Source of the DNA: Gammaproteobacteria bacterium
GTDB taxonomy: Bacteria > Pseudomonadota > Gammaproteobacteria > DSM-16500
Assembly (NCBI GenBank): GCA_019634835.1
Contig: JAHCAO010000002.1
Span: 1-64,000 of the forward strand
Direction: 5' to 3'
Length of the DNA stretch: 64,000 nucleotides
Shown piece after piece: positions 17,211-25,671 of this stretch (position 1 is its first letter; each line of letters opens with the position of its first letter). Below the pieces are notes generated by a model. The model ran no database searches. It saw only the letters and a list, made by a program, of their open reading frames with translations, and was not told the origin of the DNA. Position numbers and translations under genes: made by a program.

Positions 17211-17389
17211 TAGTAAAGGTTCGGTAATAGCGGTCTCTGAGCGGGTCTGCCTCTTTTATTTTTTATATGAGGCAAAGTGGACAGGAGTCCACTTTAGCAA
17301 AAGTCGGAATGGAAACGTCTTTTGCGACCGAATATAAAAAATAAAAGAGGCAGACCCGCTCAGAGACCGCTATTACCGAACCTTTACTA
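17211..17389. repeat. Dispersed three-way palindromic element, family 2, copy A
   Basis: A perfect 58-bp inverted repeat (17211-17268 with 17332-17389) encloses a 63-nt core. The core holds hairpin AAAGTGGAC/GTCCACTTT with an AGGA loop and hairpin GCAAAAG/CTTTTGC. Copies B (44425-44595) and C (58934-59092) share the core almost exactly. The middle of the arms differs between copies but remains self-complementary. It sits in the 480-nt gap upstream of hemJ, downstream of the erpA start region. Confidence 0.9.
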
Positions 17390-17445
17390 AAAATTCTTGC
17401 AACTTCCTAGTTTTTATAATAGATTTTGCTGGTTTATTCATCAAA

Positions 17446-17506
17446 GCGTCGTAACAGAGCAGTGTTTTCATCCTGACTAGAGGTAGTCTTTGCAAAGAAA
17501 CGACGC
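17446..17506. repeat. Dispersed repeat, family 5, short copy
   Basis: GCGTCGT (17446-17452) and ACGACGC (17500-17506) are terminal inverted repeats. The right end TTTGCAAAGAAACGACGCTA resembles that of the longer copies at 21853-21966 and 29601-29745. An inner hairpin GACTA-gagg-TAGTC lies at 17474-17487. It is 40 nt upstream of hemJ, so it may sit in its leader. Confidence 0.5.
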
Positions 17507-17546
17507 TAGTCTAGCATTTTCAGGAGAAACTCCTGGAGGAAAAATC

Positions 17547-17990
17547 ATGCTCTGGGTAAAAGCCTTTCACATTATTTTCATGGTCACTTGGTTTAGCGGG
17601 TTATTTTATTTACCGCGCTTGTTTGTTTATCATTCCATGGCTACCGACAGCATAAGCATGGAACGTTTTAAAATCATGGAGCGAAAACTCTATTTTGGCA
17701 TCGCTACTCCTGGTGCAATGCTAACAGTGTTCTTTGGGTTGTGGCTAATCAGCTTTGATTTTCATGGTTATATGCAAAATACGTGGTTACACATCAAGCT
17801 TGGCTTAGTTGTATTATTGCTTATTTATCATCTCTACCTTGGCAAATTATTTTTTGCCTTCAAGGCCGACCGTAATCAACACAGCCATGTGTTCTACCGT
17901 ATTATTAATGAAATACCGGTATTATTCCTCGTTGCCATTGTTATTCTAGCTGTGGTTCGCCCATTTGGAACAATTGGTACCCTAAGTTGA
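17547..17990 (+). CDS. hemJ: Protoporphyrinogen IX oxidase HemJ
   Basis: HemJ is a small membrane enzyme that oxidises protoporphyrinogen IX to protoporphyrin IX. The protein (about 147 residues) has four membrane segments and the family hallmarks [20 protein letters not shown] (with the conserved His), the IATPG turn and [18 protein letters not shown]. The open frame begins at 17490, but ATG 17547 has a strong GGAGGAAAAATC leader and starts MLWVKAFHI, as is normal. It converges with hemL, another haem-pathway gene, with a 9-nt 3' overlap. Confidence 0.93.
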   Translation: MLWVKAFHIIFMVTWFSGLFYLPRLFVYHSMATDSISMERFKIMERKLYFGIATPGAMLTVFFGLWLISFDFHGYMQNTWLHIKLGLVVLLLIYHLYLGKLFFAFKADRNQHSHVFYRIINEIPVLFLVAIVILAVVRPFGTIGTLS

Positions 17991-19286
17991 TGCGATTAGA
18001 GTGGTAGACATCGTCGAAAATATTTTTTCAGCGGCACGCAATGTTTGATGGATTTCTTCATCGCCATGCGCAGAAGAAACAAAACCCGCCTCAAAGGCTG
18101 ATGGTGCTAAATAGATCCCTTCACGCAACATACCATGAAAAAATTGCCTAAATAAAGAAAGGTCACAACGTTTTACATCTTCTTCTGACTTGATTTCTTT
18201 TGCCTGAGTGAAAAATATTCCAAACATACTGCCAATGGCATTTGTCAAAATAAGAATATTTGCTTCACGCGCACACTGCTCTAAACCCTGAGTGAGTTTG
18301 AGCGTTTGCGCTGCTAATCTAGGATAAAAATCTGGCTGAGCAATTAATTCTAATTGGGCCAGGCCTCCTGTCATCGCAACAGGGTTACCTGATAACGTTC
18401 CTGCTTGATAAACTGGGCCTAATGGCGCAATCGTCCGCATAATATCTTCTCGCCCGCCAAATGCGCCAACAGGAAAACCACCCCCAATCACTTTACCAAG
18501 AGTAGTAATATCCGGTGTAATGTTAAAATGTGCTTGCGCTCCACCGAGTCCAACACGAAAACCTGTCATCACTTCGTCAAAAATTAACACACTGCCATAT
18601 TGATCGCATAATTGACGCAATCCCTCTAAAAATCCTGGTACGGGTAACACACAATTCATATTTCCAGCAACCGGTTCAACAATCACGCCAGCAATATCTG
18701 CTCCATATCGCGCAAACAATGCCGTCACTTCGTCCAAATGATTGTACTCAGCAATTAAAGTGTGTTGCGCAATGCTTTCTGGTACACCAGCAGAACTAGG
18801 AACACCCAATGTCAGCGCACCAGATCCCGCTGCTACCAGTAAGCTATCTGCATGTCCGTGATAACAACCAGCAAATTTAATAATTTTATCCCGTCTGGTA
18901 TAACCCCTAGCTAAACGGATAGCACTCATTGTTGCTTCCGTACCAGAGTTAACAAAACGCACCATTTCGATAGATGGCATGAATTGGCAAATCTTTTGCG
19001 CTAATTTCACTTCAATTTCAGTAGGCGCACCAAAACTCAACCCATTTTGTAAAGCTTCTGTTACTTTTTCAATAATATAAGGATGTGCATGTCCCGTCAC
19101 CAATGGGCCCCATGAACAAACATAATCGATATAATCACGTCCATCCACATCAACTATATGCGCGCCGCAGCCACTTTTAATAAAAACTGGTTCACCACCC
19201 ACACCACGAAACGCTCGTACCGGTGAATTCACTCCGCCAGGAATATACTGCTGCGCTAAATCATATAACTGCTTTGAACTTGCCAT
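17982..19286 (-). CDS. hemL: Glutamate-1-semialdehyde 2,1-aminomutase HemL
   Basis: HemL makes 5-aminolevulinate from glutamate-1-semialdehyde in the C5 haem pathway. The 434-residue fold-type I PLP protein shows [11 protein letters not shown] near the start, [15 protein letters not shown] (114-128), the DEVMTGFR motif (Asp237) and the PLP lysine Lys265 in [14 protein letters not shown]. The length is normal. Its 3' end overlaps hemJ on the opposite strand by 9 nt, so the two transcripts may interfere. Confidence 0.96.
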   Translation of the reverse strand: MASSKQLYDLAQQYIPGGVNSPVRAFRGVGGEPVFIKSGCGAHIVDVDGRDYIDYVCSWGPLVTGHAHPYIIEKVTEALQNGLSFGAPTEIEVKLAQKICQFMPSIEMVRFVNSGTEATMSAIRLARGYTRRDKIIKFAGCYHGHADSLLVAAGSGALTLGVPSSAGVPESIAQHTLIAEYNHLDEVTALFARYGADIAGVIVEPVAGNMNCVLPVPGFLEGLRQLCDQYGSVLIFDEVMTGFRVGLGGAQAHFNITPDITTLGKVIGGGFPVGAFGGREDIMRTIAPLGPVYQAGTLSGNPVAMTGGLAQLELIAQPDFYPRLAAQTLKLTQGLEQCAREANILILTNAIGSMFGIFFTQAKEIKSEEDVKRCDLSLFRQFFHGMLREGIYLAPSAFEAGFVSSAHGDEEIHQTLRAAEKIFSTMSTTLIAST

Positions 19287-19446
19287 GACCTGCCCTTATA
19301 TTCATCGTTAATGAAGAGTCGCGATTATACGTTTTTAACCATGGTTTAACAAACCTCTCTTGACTATAGCTAGACATCATTCACTGCTCCTATTAAACTG
19401 ATACACCTTGTATGTTCAATTATTTTACATATTTCTTATAATAATC

Positions 19447-19576
19447 AGGAGTTTCTGCGAAGGTAGCCACAATATTATTTTTAGGCGACTAGATGGCAGG
19501 ATGCCATTCTAAACGTCATAGATGGCGTATTAGGAGCTAAAAAACAATATTGTGGCTACCTTCAGCAGAAACTCCT
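19447..19576. repeat. Palindromic multi-branch element, family 3
   Basis: Arms of about 30 nt (19447-19476 and 19546-19576) pair with a single 1-nt bulge. Inside are a TTTTTAG/CTAAAAA stem, a hairpin ATGGC-aggat-GCCAT and a hairpin ACGTCA-taga-TGGCGT, giving a junction like that of family 2. The right arm reaches to about 30 nt before the rubredoxin ATG, so it may be part of its leader. I see one copy in the window. Confidence 0.7.
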
Positions 19577-19606
19577 ACCATAATGATTACAAATTTGGAG
19601 ATCTGC

Positions 19607-19786
19607 ATGCCAAACCCATACAAACGTTACATGTGTCTACTCTGCGGATTTATTTATGATGAAGAAAAAGGTTGGCCGCAAGATGGTATTGCTCCTGGAA
19701 CCCGCTGGGAAGACGTACCTCTTGCCTGGCAATGCCCAGAATGCGGCGCTACCAAAGATGATTTTGAAATGATAGAGATCACATAG
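19607..19786 (+). CDS. rubA: Rubredoxin
   Basis: A 59-residue electron carrier with the FeS4 site formed by two C-x2-C pairs, C10/C13 (YMCLLCGF) and C43/C46 (WQCPECGA), plus the usual [17 protein letters not shown] loop. The frame is open further upstream (19550), but that part lies in the family 3 palindrome; ATG 19607 follows TTGGAG and gives the standard start. It is usually paired with an oxidoreductase, and none is adjacent here. Confidence 0.94.
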   Translation: MPNPYKRYMCLLCGFIYDEEKGWPQDGIAPGTRWEDVPLAWQCPECGATKDDFEMIEIT

Positions 19787-19808
19787 ACTCTCCTGATTGT
19801 CGCTAAAA

Positions 19809-20084
19809 TCACGCTACATCAAACCCCTGCAACGCTTGCCACGGCAACTCCTCATAAGCAAGGTCGGTCACGTTGGCAAGCGGTGGACCATGCTTCAACC
19901 ATGTGTGTAACTGCACGACATCTTCTCTTTTACCACAAGCCAAAACCTCAACCCGACCATCAGGTAAATTACGCACCCAACCAGTCAAACCAAGACACTG
20001 TGCTTGCTTTTGTGTTGAAGCACGAAACCATACACCTTGCACTTTGCCTGAAACAAAACAGTGAATACAAATCTTGTCCGGCAT
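19809..20084 (-). CDS. acyP: Acylphosphatase
   Basis: This 91-residue alpha/beta protein hydrolyses carboxyl-phosphate bonds. The active-site Arg is in GKVQGVWFRAS (Arg22) and the catalytic Asn in GWVRNLPDGRVEV (Asn39). The Gly-x-Val-Gln-Gly-Val-x-Phe-Arg signature is intact. It is convergent with the rubredoxin gene. Confidence 0.93.
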   Translation of the reverse strand: MPDKICIHCFVSGKVQGVWFRASTQKQAQCLGLTGWVRNLPDGRVEVLACGKREDVVQLHTWLKHGPPLANVTDLAYEELPWQALQGFDVA

Positions 20085-20108
20085 GAGAAATGACTCCTAT
20101 TTTTAATT

Positions 20109-21785
20109 TTAAGGTCTAATGGAATGGTTCTTAGTAAACACGACGACTGGCACATGGCCTATAGTACCTTTTGCAGCCACTTTAAAATGTGCAGCAATTT
20201 CTCTTGAGAATTCATCATAATAAGAATCACTTGTAATAAAATAAGCAGGAGAAGAAAAATTCACTAAATCAACAGAATCATTTATAAATATGGGTAAATC
20301 AATGTTTGCCATATTAATTCGATATTTGATTGCCAAACCATCTGGTGCTTCTTTGTAAAAAACCAATTGTGCTTTATCTTGAATACGTAACACCTCAATA
20401 GCCGTAACGAAATCACGCGCTCTATCGAAATATAATTGAACTGGTTCTATGACATGAATTGTGACAAGCATAAAACTTAATACAGCAATACCACTAATGA
20501 CTATTTCACGTAAATTGCTTTGTTGCATGATAGCAATAATCAGGACATTGATTGTTTGCAGCACAAAGAACAATGACACTATTCGCACATAAGCTATTTC
20601 TATATTTAAAAGATGTTTCTTAGCATAAAGTGCCACTGCCATCGTCCCTATAATAAAAATCAGGGGAAATAGACTAAAAACGGATATTATTATTTTTCGT
20701 AAAATAGCAAAATATTTCTGCGATGCGGGCGCCACAAATGGATAAGCAGCGATGAGAGCAACAGCAGGCAACATGGGCATGATATAACGAACTTTTTTAT
20801 CGCCCGGGATACTCATACCAATTAAGATGACCATTGCCCAGCCCATTAACTTAACTATAAATGTCATTTGTGGCAAATTATCTTGCGCTATATAAACAGT
20901 GTAAATAACACCAAGCAACACGCAAAATGCTAAGGGAAAAGCTAGAGCATAACTTAAAAAACTATCAGTAAAATAAAAATAATAAGGTAAATGAGCGTTA
21001 TCAATTCTTCCTACAACTTCCATACGCAACACATCCTGTGCGAATGTACTACCTCCCGCTTGATAAGCAATCGCTAAAAGTACTCCTGTACTCACCAATA
21101 ACATGATTAATGCAATAGAGCCAATAAGAAAAAATTTTTTTATCTCTTTACTCAACAAATAATAAGAACATATCACACCAGCTGGAATAACAAGACCAAT
21201 AGGGCCACGAAATACAAAGCTAATAAACAAAAGTGGAAACACCCACCATATACGTACAGGTAGGTACTTTTTATCTGCAGAGTAAATCAAATAAAAACAG
21301 CAAACAGAAATGGCAGTGGGATACATGTCTAAAGAAATAGCACGCGCACTTTTTAAAAAAACGCTAGTGAAACACATCAAAAAAACTGCATACAAACCCC
21401 AACGTTTATGGTGTAAACAACCGATAAGATAAGTAAAAACAAGTGTGATTGCAGCCAGTATCGCTGTCGGTAACACAGCAACTAATTTATTCATGTTTCC
21501 AAAGAAAAGAGTAAAGAGATAGATCACGAATGTTGAACTAGCAGGGTAATCTGGATAAGGACGGCCATAAGTGGTCGGGAACCAAGATACACCATCACGC
21601 CACATTTCCTGAGCAAACAAATAAAAACGCGAATCAAAACCCACCACTTCATGTGAATCCAAATTCCATGTGAATAAAAACAAGCTACACAAGAAAAGAG
21701 CTAATATTTCTAGGATTGACGGGTATTTATTTCCTCGAAGTGAAAAAAGAAGAAATCGAGGCAATGTATTCAGGTCTGTCGGCAT
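20109..21785 (-). CDS. GT39/ArnT-like polyprenyl-phosphate glycosyltransferase, integral membrane
   Basis: 558 residues with about 12 hydrophobic segments. The first periplasmic loop carries the acidic motif HEVVGFDSRFY (Asp about 51) and then TTYGRPYPDYP, the pattern of the GT39/GT83 family (Pmt, ArnT), which moves sugars from polyprenyl phosphate to proteins or lipid A. A soluble C-terminal part of about 120 residues follows. The acceptor cannot be told from sequence. It lies 24 nt upstream of acyP on the same strand and may be co-transcribed. Confidence 0.75.
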   Translation of the reverse strand: MPTDLNTLPRFLLFSLRGNKYPSILEILALFLCSLFLFTWNLDSHEVVGFDSRFYLFAQEMWRDGVSWFPTTYGRPYPDYPASSTFVIYLFTLFFGNMNKLVAVLPTAILAAITLVFTYLIGCLHHKRWGLYAVFLMCFTSVFLKSARAISLDMYPTAISVCCFYLIYSADKKYLPVRIWWVFPLLFISFVFRGPIGLVIPAGVICSYYLLSKEIKKFFLIGSIALIMLLVSTGVLLAIAYQAGGSTFAQDVLRMEVVGRIDNAHLPYYFYFTDSFLSYALAFPLAFCVLLGVIYTVYIAQDNLPQMTFIVKLMGWAMVILIGMSIPGDKKVRYIMPMLPAVALIAAYPFVAPASQKYFAILRKIIISVFSLFPLIFIIGTMAVALYAKKHLLNIEIAYVRIVSLFFVLQTINVLIIAIMQQSNLREIVISGIAVLSFMLVTIHVIEPVQLYFDRARDFVTAIEVLRIQDKAQLVFYKEAPDGLAIKYRINMANIDLPIFINDSVDLVNFSSPAYFITSDSYYDEFSREIAAHFKVAAKGTIGHVPVVVFTKNHSIRP

Positions 21786-21852
21786 ATGGCGGCACGCAAA
21801 AGTCAGTGAACTGTAAGTGTTCGGTTAACCCACAATCCGCTGGTTTTTTACT

Positions 21853-21966
21853 ACTGAGGCGTCGTACCGTGATTTATCCGCGGTCACTCAAGCTCAATCC
21901 GAACCTGGTCCTCTTCTACTTTCAGCTTATAAGCAAGCAGCCTTCGCAAGAGGACGACGCTAATCT
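21853..21966. repeat. Dispersed repeat, family 5, full-length copy
   Basis: It begins ACTGAGGCGTCGTACCG and ends CGCAAGAGGACGACGCTAAT, with GCGTCGT/ACGACGC at the ends. The first 17 nt are identical to the copy at 29601. It fills much of the 308-nt gap between the glycosyltransferase gene and rpe. I see nothing else in that gap. Confidence 0.6.
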
Positions 21967-22093
21967 TAAATTTTCAACAGATTAACCAAACATTTACAGC
22001 GAACTACCGTAATCATCACTTTATAATAGAAAATCACGGCAATACACTATATCATTCCAAGGTAATAGTCACCTTTAATGTGAACATTTTTTT

Positions 22094-22768
22094 ATGCAAG
22101 AATTTCTCTTATTACCCTCTTTGTTATCCGCTGATTTTGCCCGTCTTGGCGAAGAAGCTGAAGCAGTCATTAATGCTGGCGCGGATATGCTTCATTTAGA
22201 CGTGATGGACAATCACTATGTACCGAATCTTACCGTTGGCCCACTGGTATGCCAAGCACTACGACATTACGGCATTAAAGCACCGATTGACGTACATTTA
22301 ATGACAAAACCGGTAGACCGGCTCATTGTTGATTTTGCCAATGCAGGTGCGACTAACATTACATTTCATCCAGAAGCATCTGAACATGTGGACAGAAGTC
22401 TATCACTAATTCACAAACATGGATGTAAAGCAGGACTAGCGCTTAATCCTGCCACCACCTTGCAATGTCTTGAATATGTAATGGATAAAATCGATTTAAT
22501 TTTAATTATGTCTGTGAATCCAGGTTTTGGTGGACAGTCATTTATTCCGTCTGCGTTAGAAAAAATTGCTGATGTCAGAAAGCTTATCTCATCTCGTCAT
22601 TTAAATATCCGGATCGCAGTAGACGGTGGCATCAAAACAGAAAATATTGGCCAAATCGCGCAAGCAGGGGCTGATATGTTTATTGCTGGTTCTGCGATAT
22701 TTAATCATTCTGATTATTCAGAGGTGATTTCAAATATGCGGAAACAATTGGCAAGCGTTCGCTATTAA
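22094..22768 (+). CDS. rpe: Ribulose-phosphate 3-epimerase
   Basis: Rpe interconverts ribulose-5-phosphate and xylulose-5-phosphate. The 224-residue TIM barrel shows [14 protein letters not shown] at the start, the metal-site block [35 protein letters not shown] and [10 protein letters not shown] (phosphate binding). The stop codon is immediately followed by the left arm of a family 1 palindrome, which may serve as its terminator. Confidence 0.96.
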   Translation: MQEFLLLPSLLSADFARLGEEAEAVINAGADMLHLDVMDNHYVPNLTVGPLVCQALRHYGIKAPIDVHLMTKPVDRLIVDFANAGATNITFHPEASEHVDRSLSLIHKHGCKAGLALNPATTLQCLEYVMDKIDLILIMSVNPGFGGQSFIPSALEKIADVRKLISSRHLNIRIAVDGGIKTENIGQIAQAGADMFIAGSAIFNHSDYSEVISNMRKQLASVRY

Positions 22769-22921
22769 TACATTGTCAGCCTAACTGACCCCTACTGAAG
22801 TAGGTTCCGAGAAGTGTCATAGGTCAACGCTTTTTGTGCTCGCAAGCTGCGCGCAAAAAGCGTTGACCTATGACAGGACCCCGAGGCCATGTGACCACTG
22901 GTCAGTTAGGTTGACAATGTA
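22769..22921. repeat. Palindromic multi-branch element, family 1, copy a
   Basis: Outer arms 22769-22790 and 22900-22921 pair over 22 nt with one mismatch. Inside lies a perfect 21-bp hairpin (22816-22836 with 22854-22874) whose 17-nt loop TGCTCGCAAGCTGCGCG resembles the loop TGCTCGTAAACTGCACG at 27703. A small CCTAC-tgaa-GTAGG hairpin is at 22791-22804. Both sets of arms differ in sequence from the other copies while the loop is kept. It starts directly after the rpe stop codon. Confidence 0.8.
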
Positions 22922-22930
22922 CTAGTTGCA

Positions 22931-22972
22931 CCGTCACCCATGATTTTCCTGAAATTGAAACGCTACGGGTAT
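22931..22972. repeat. Family 1 repeat fragment
   Basis: GTCACCCATGATTTTCCTGA and the following TTGAAACGCTACGGGTAT correspond to the right half of the copies at 27636-27797 and 62213-62349. It lies between copy a and the VOC gene, so two family 1 pieces are next to each other here. Confidence 0.6.
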
Positions 22973-23001
22973 ATGATGTTAACCATAATAGGCAAAATAC
23001 C

Positions 23002-23391
23002 ATGCAAAAACCCAGACCACATATCGGACTTCGCCATATTGCTCTCTACGTAAAAAATCTCACTGAATGCGCCCATTTTTATTCTGATTTACTTGGAATG
23101 AAATTAGTCTGGCAGCCAGATGCCGACAATTATTATTTTAGTTCAGGCGACGATAATCTTGCTTTACATCGCGCACCCGCTGACTTTACTCCTAACCAAT
23201 ATCAACGTTTAGATCATATTGGCTTCTTTTTAGCTGAGCCTGATGCAGTAGATCAATGGCATGATTATTTACGTGCAAACCAAGTTGAGATTAAAGCAGC
23301 GCCAAAAAATCACCGAGATGGAACCAGAAGCTTTTACTGTGCTGACCCAGATGGAAACATTATACAAATGATTTATTATCCAACCGTGTAA
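23002..23391 (+). CDS. VOC (glyoxalase/dioxygenase-like) family protein
   Basis: 129 residues with two beta-alpha-beta-beta-beta modules. Metal-ligand positions are visible as His12 in LRHIALYVKNL, His73 in RLDHIGFFL, and a Glu/Asp-rich DPDGNIIQM motif near the end. The family includes lactoylglutathione lyases, fosfomycin/bleomycin resistance proteins and extradiol dioxygenases; the substrate cannot be assigned. A terminator follows at once. Confidence 0.8.
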   Translation: MQKPRPHIGLRHIALYVKNLTECAHFYSDLLGMKLVWQPDADNYYFSSGDDNLALHRAPADFTPNQYQRLDHIGFFLAEPDAVDQWHDYLRANQVEIKAAPKNHRDGTRSFYCADPDGNIIQMIYYPTV

Positions 23392-23425
23392 AAAGCCCAA
23401 TAGCGATTACCTATTAGGCTTTTTA
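23390..23425 (+). terminator. Rho-independent terminator of the VOC gene
   Basis: AAAAGCCCAATAG and CTATTAGGCTTTTT form a stem of about 12 bp with one mismatch and a 7-nt loop, with the T run at the 3' end. It overlaps the stop codon region. Confidence 0.85.
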
Positions 23426-23647
23426 CAATTTATTATTATATTCTAATGAAATACTTTGTGGTTTTATCCCTTTTTGGCAACGACCGCTGCAAAAAGTAAT
23501 TTTTGATTTCACTTACGGTTGTAAGCGAATCTCTACTAAGAAGGAGATAAGCAGAAACATGTAATTTATTGAAAATATAAGAAAACACCATATAGCAAAT
23601 TCTAACCTATACTTAAAACAACTATAAAGAAATGAGGTAATTTCTTT

Positions 23648-24862
23648 ATGATGTTTCGAAAGAACACAAAACAGGAACCAGAGTCGCAATCATCTACTAA
23701 TATCAAACCTGCCTTGAATTATTTATGGGTAGGCCAACCAACCAAAGATAATCCGAATGCTATTGCTGGTCATGATATTTTGGGGCCCATTGAAGCTGCA
23801 ATGCAAATGAAGCATCAAAATCAAAAAGGATGGCCAACAAACGAAATTGTATTTTGGTGTTTAAAAGAATACAAAGACTACTACAAACAACTTTTTCAAA
23901 ATGAAGATGTTGATATCATGGTTAAGTCAATTGATACTTTAATAGAAGAAGAAATACAAGGATCCGAATTGAAGGAGCAAGCAGAAGTCGTTCGTGATGC
24001 ATTAATTAAGCTAAAAAAAAATAGCACGCATGATTTAGTACAGTTTAAAGATTTATTTTCTTTATTTTTATTAAATTCGCAACCAGGATATATTTTAGAT
24101 ACAAATGTTCGATTGTACCCTACATTGAATAAGATGTTAGAAGTATCAGATAATATTTCGATTAATTTTGATTATTTGACAGAAGTATCAGCCGTGCGAT
24201 CGCCAGACAGTGAATATCAAGGCGATTTTTATTTACTTTACTCACCTCAAAGAAAATGCGAAAAAGCTTTAAAAATTTTTGATGATTGGAATCGCAATCC
24301 TGGATTTGGAAAGATTAGCGTTTTAAGAGATATAAATATATTGAGTTCTCTTCAGGCAAATATTTTTTTTAAAGAACCTCCGTATGGATTATTCAAAATA
24401 AGTTTTAAGTCTTCTCATGACATCCCTTATAAAGGTTTATTTTATTTTATGGAAATTCGTTGTGAATCTTTCAAAAAAATAATACGTCTTGGTAATATCA
24501 ATCACCAACAGATTTGCAAATTCAGTGAAATTTCAAATGACAGAATGAGAATATCGAATATAGATAACGGTACGCTATTACATCATTTAGTTCTCAAAAA
24601 TGATACGGAAAAAGTAAAAATACTTTTAGACAATGGAGCTAATTTTAATTTAAAAGCCAAATACGAAATTAAAATAATTGATCAAAATGAGACAAAAGTT
24701 GAAGAGTTTACGCCTCTAGAATTAGCTAGTTATCTCATACAAAATAATCTAATAAACGATCAAGGAATGATTGAACTAATTAAAAATAAACAAGGTACGT
24801 CTCCTGTCAAAGAGGCGCATACTAGCGTAAGTGATATTCAAACCAGCAGGAAAAATTCTTAG
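23648..24862 (+). CDS. Glycosyltransferase-like (DXD-toxin fold) protein with ankyrin region; Dot/Icm effector candidate
   Basis: 404 residues without a signal peptide. The N terminus has ALNYLWVGQP (22-31), like the IHxIWxG strand that opens toxin-type GT-A glycosyltransferases. Residues 131-158 (FKDLFSLFLLNS, then GYILDTNVRLYP) align with the 'D..R...L...GG.YLDxDV.P' block. The metal motif reads D151-T-N153 rather than DxD. Residues about 307-365 look like one to two ankyrin repeats (GTLLHHLVLKNDTEKVKILL, then TPLELASYL). This pairing of a sugar-transfer fold with ankyrins is typical of Legionellales effectors. It is more AT-rich than its neighbours. A single gene. Confidence 0.6.
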   Translation: MMFRKNTKQEPESQSSTNIKPALNYLWVGQPTKDNPNAIAGHDILGPIEAAMQMKHQNQKGWPTNEIVFWCLKEYKDYYKQLFQNEDVDIMVKSIDTLIEEEIQGSELKEQAEVVRDALIKLKKNSTHDLVQFKDLFSLFLLNSQPGYILDTNVRLYPTLNKMLEVSDNISINFDYLTEVSAVRSPDSEYQGDFYLLYSPQRKCEKALKIFDDWNRNPGFGKISVLRDINILSSLQANIFFKEPPYGLFKISFKSSHDIPYKGLFYFMEIRCESFKKIIRLGNINHQQICKFSEISNDRMRISNIDNGTLLHHLVLKNDTEKVKILLDNGANFNLKAKYEIKIIDQNETKVEEFTPLELASYLIQNNLINDQGMIELIKNKQGTSPVKEAHTSVSDIQTSRKNS

Positions 24863-24936
24863 ATCAAGCTTCATAGTCGGCACATGGTTAAAGTAAGCCA
24901 TTACGTCATCATAACGCCATTGGCTAAACATTTACG

Positions 24937-25602
24937 TTAAAACGTCTTCACACCAGATGTCGTACCGAGTAACAACACATCAGCACTACGTTTAGCAAAT
25001 ATGCCATTCTCGACCACGCCAGTGATATTTTTTAACTCTTCTTCCATTGCTCTGGGATTCAATAACTTTAAATTAAAAACATCAAGAACCACATTACCAT
25101 TATCTGTTACAAATCCTTCTCGATAAACAGGATCACCGCCCAATTGAACAATTTGCCGCGCAACATAACTACGCGCCATGGGAATCACTTCAATAGACAC
25201 GGGAAATTGGCCAAGTAACTCTACTAATTTGGTTTCATCTGCAATACAAATAAATTTCTTTGCTACCATTGCAATAATTTTTTCACGGGTCAACGCACCC
25301 CCGCCGCCTTTAATCATTTGCTTTGTTGCGTTTATTTCATCAGCACCATCGATGTAAAGCGGTAAATCACTCACGGAATTTAAGTCCATGAGAGGAATAG
25401 ACATCGCTTTCAATTTATTTGCTGTTGCAACTGAGCTTGCTACCGCAGCTTCTATTTTTTGCTTAACTGGTTGTAGTGCTTGAATAAAATAATCCACTGT
25501 ACTACCCGTGCCAACACCAATAATCATATCGTCTTTTATATAATCAATCGCAGCTTGTGCTGCGATTTGCTTGGCTGTCTCTTTGGATTCGTTCACACTC
25601 AT
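24937..25602 (-). CDS. rpiA: Ribose-5-phosphate isomerase A
   Basis: RpiA interconverts ribose-5-phosphate and ribulose-5-phosphate. The protein (about 221 residues) has [27 protein letters not shown], the catalytic segment [14 protein letters not shown] and [11 protein letters not shown]. The frame is open to 25668, but that extension lies in repeat remnants; the ATG at 25602 ([11 protein letters not shown]) follows GGAGAGG closely, and a GTG at 25596 is an alternative with better spacing. Confidence 0.95.
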   Translation of the reverse strand: MSVNESKETAKQIAAQAAIDYIKDDMIIGVGTGSTVDYFIQALQPVKQKIEAAVASSVATANKLKAMSIPLMDLNSVSDLPLYIDGADEINATKQMIKGGGGALTREKIIAMVAKKFICIADETKLVELLGQFPVSIEVIPMARSYVARQIVQLGGDPVYREGFVTDNGNVVLDVFNLKLLNPRAMEEELKNITGVVENGIFAKRSADVLLLGTTSGVKTF

Positions 25603-25606
25603 CCTC

Positions 25607-25660
25607 TCCTGCAAAAAACTCGTCATGTACCCATAACACCTAAGTGAAACGCTATGGGGA
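25607..25660. repeat. Fused remnants of family 4 and family 1 repeats
   Basis: CTGCAAAAAACTCGTCATG (about 25611-25629) matches the arm of family 4 elements. It is followed directly by CACCTAAGTGAAACGCTATG, a family 1 outer arm. The two remnants lie between hslU and rpiA. They are translated in the longest rpiA frame, which argues against that longer start. Confidence 0.6.
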
Positions 25661-25671
25661 TAACGCACAAA

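Noticed and set aside
17211-17389. Simple Rho-independent terminator
   Set aside because: The element is far too long, has a conserved branched core, and occurs in three copies, including between divergent genes where no terminator is needed.
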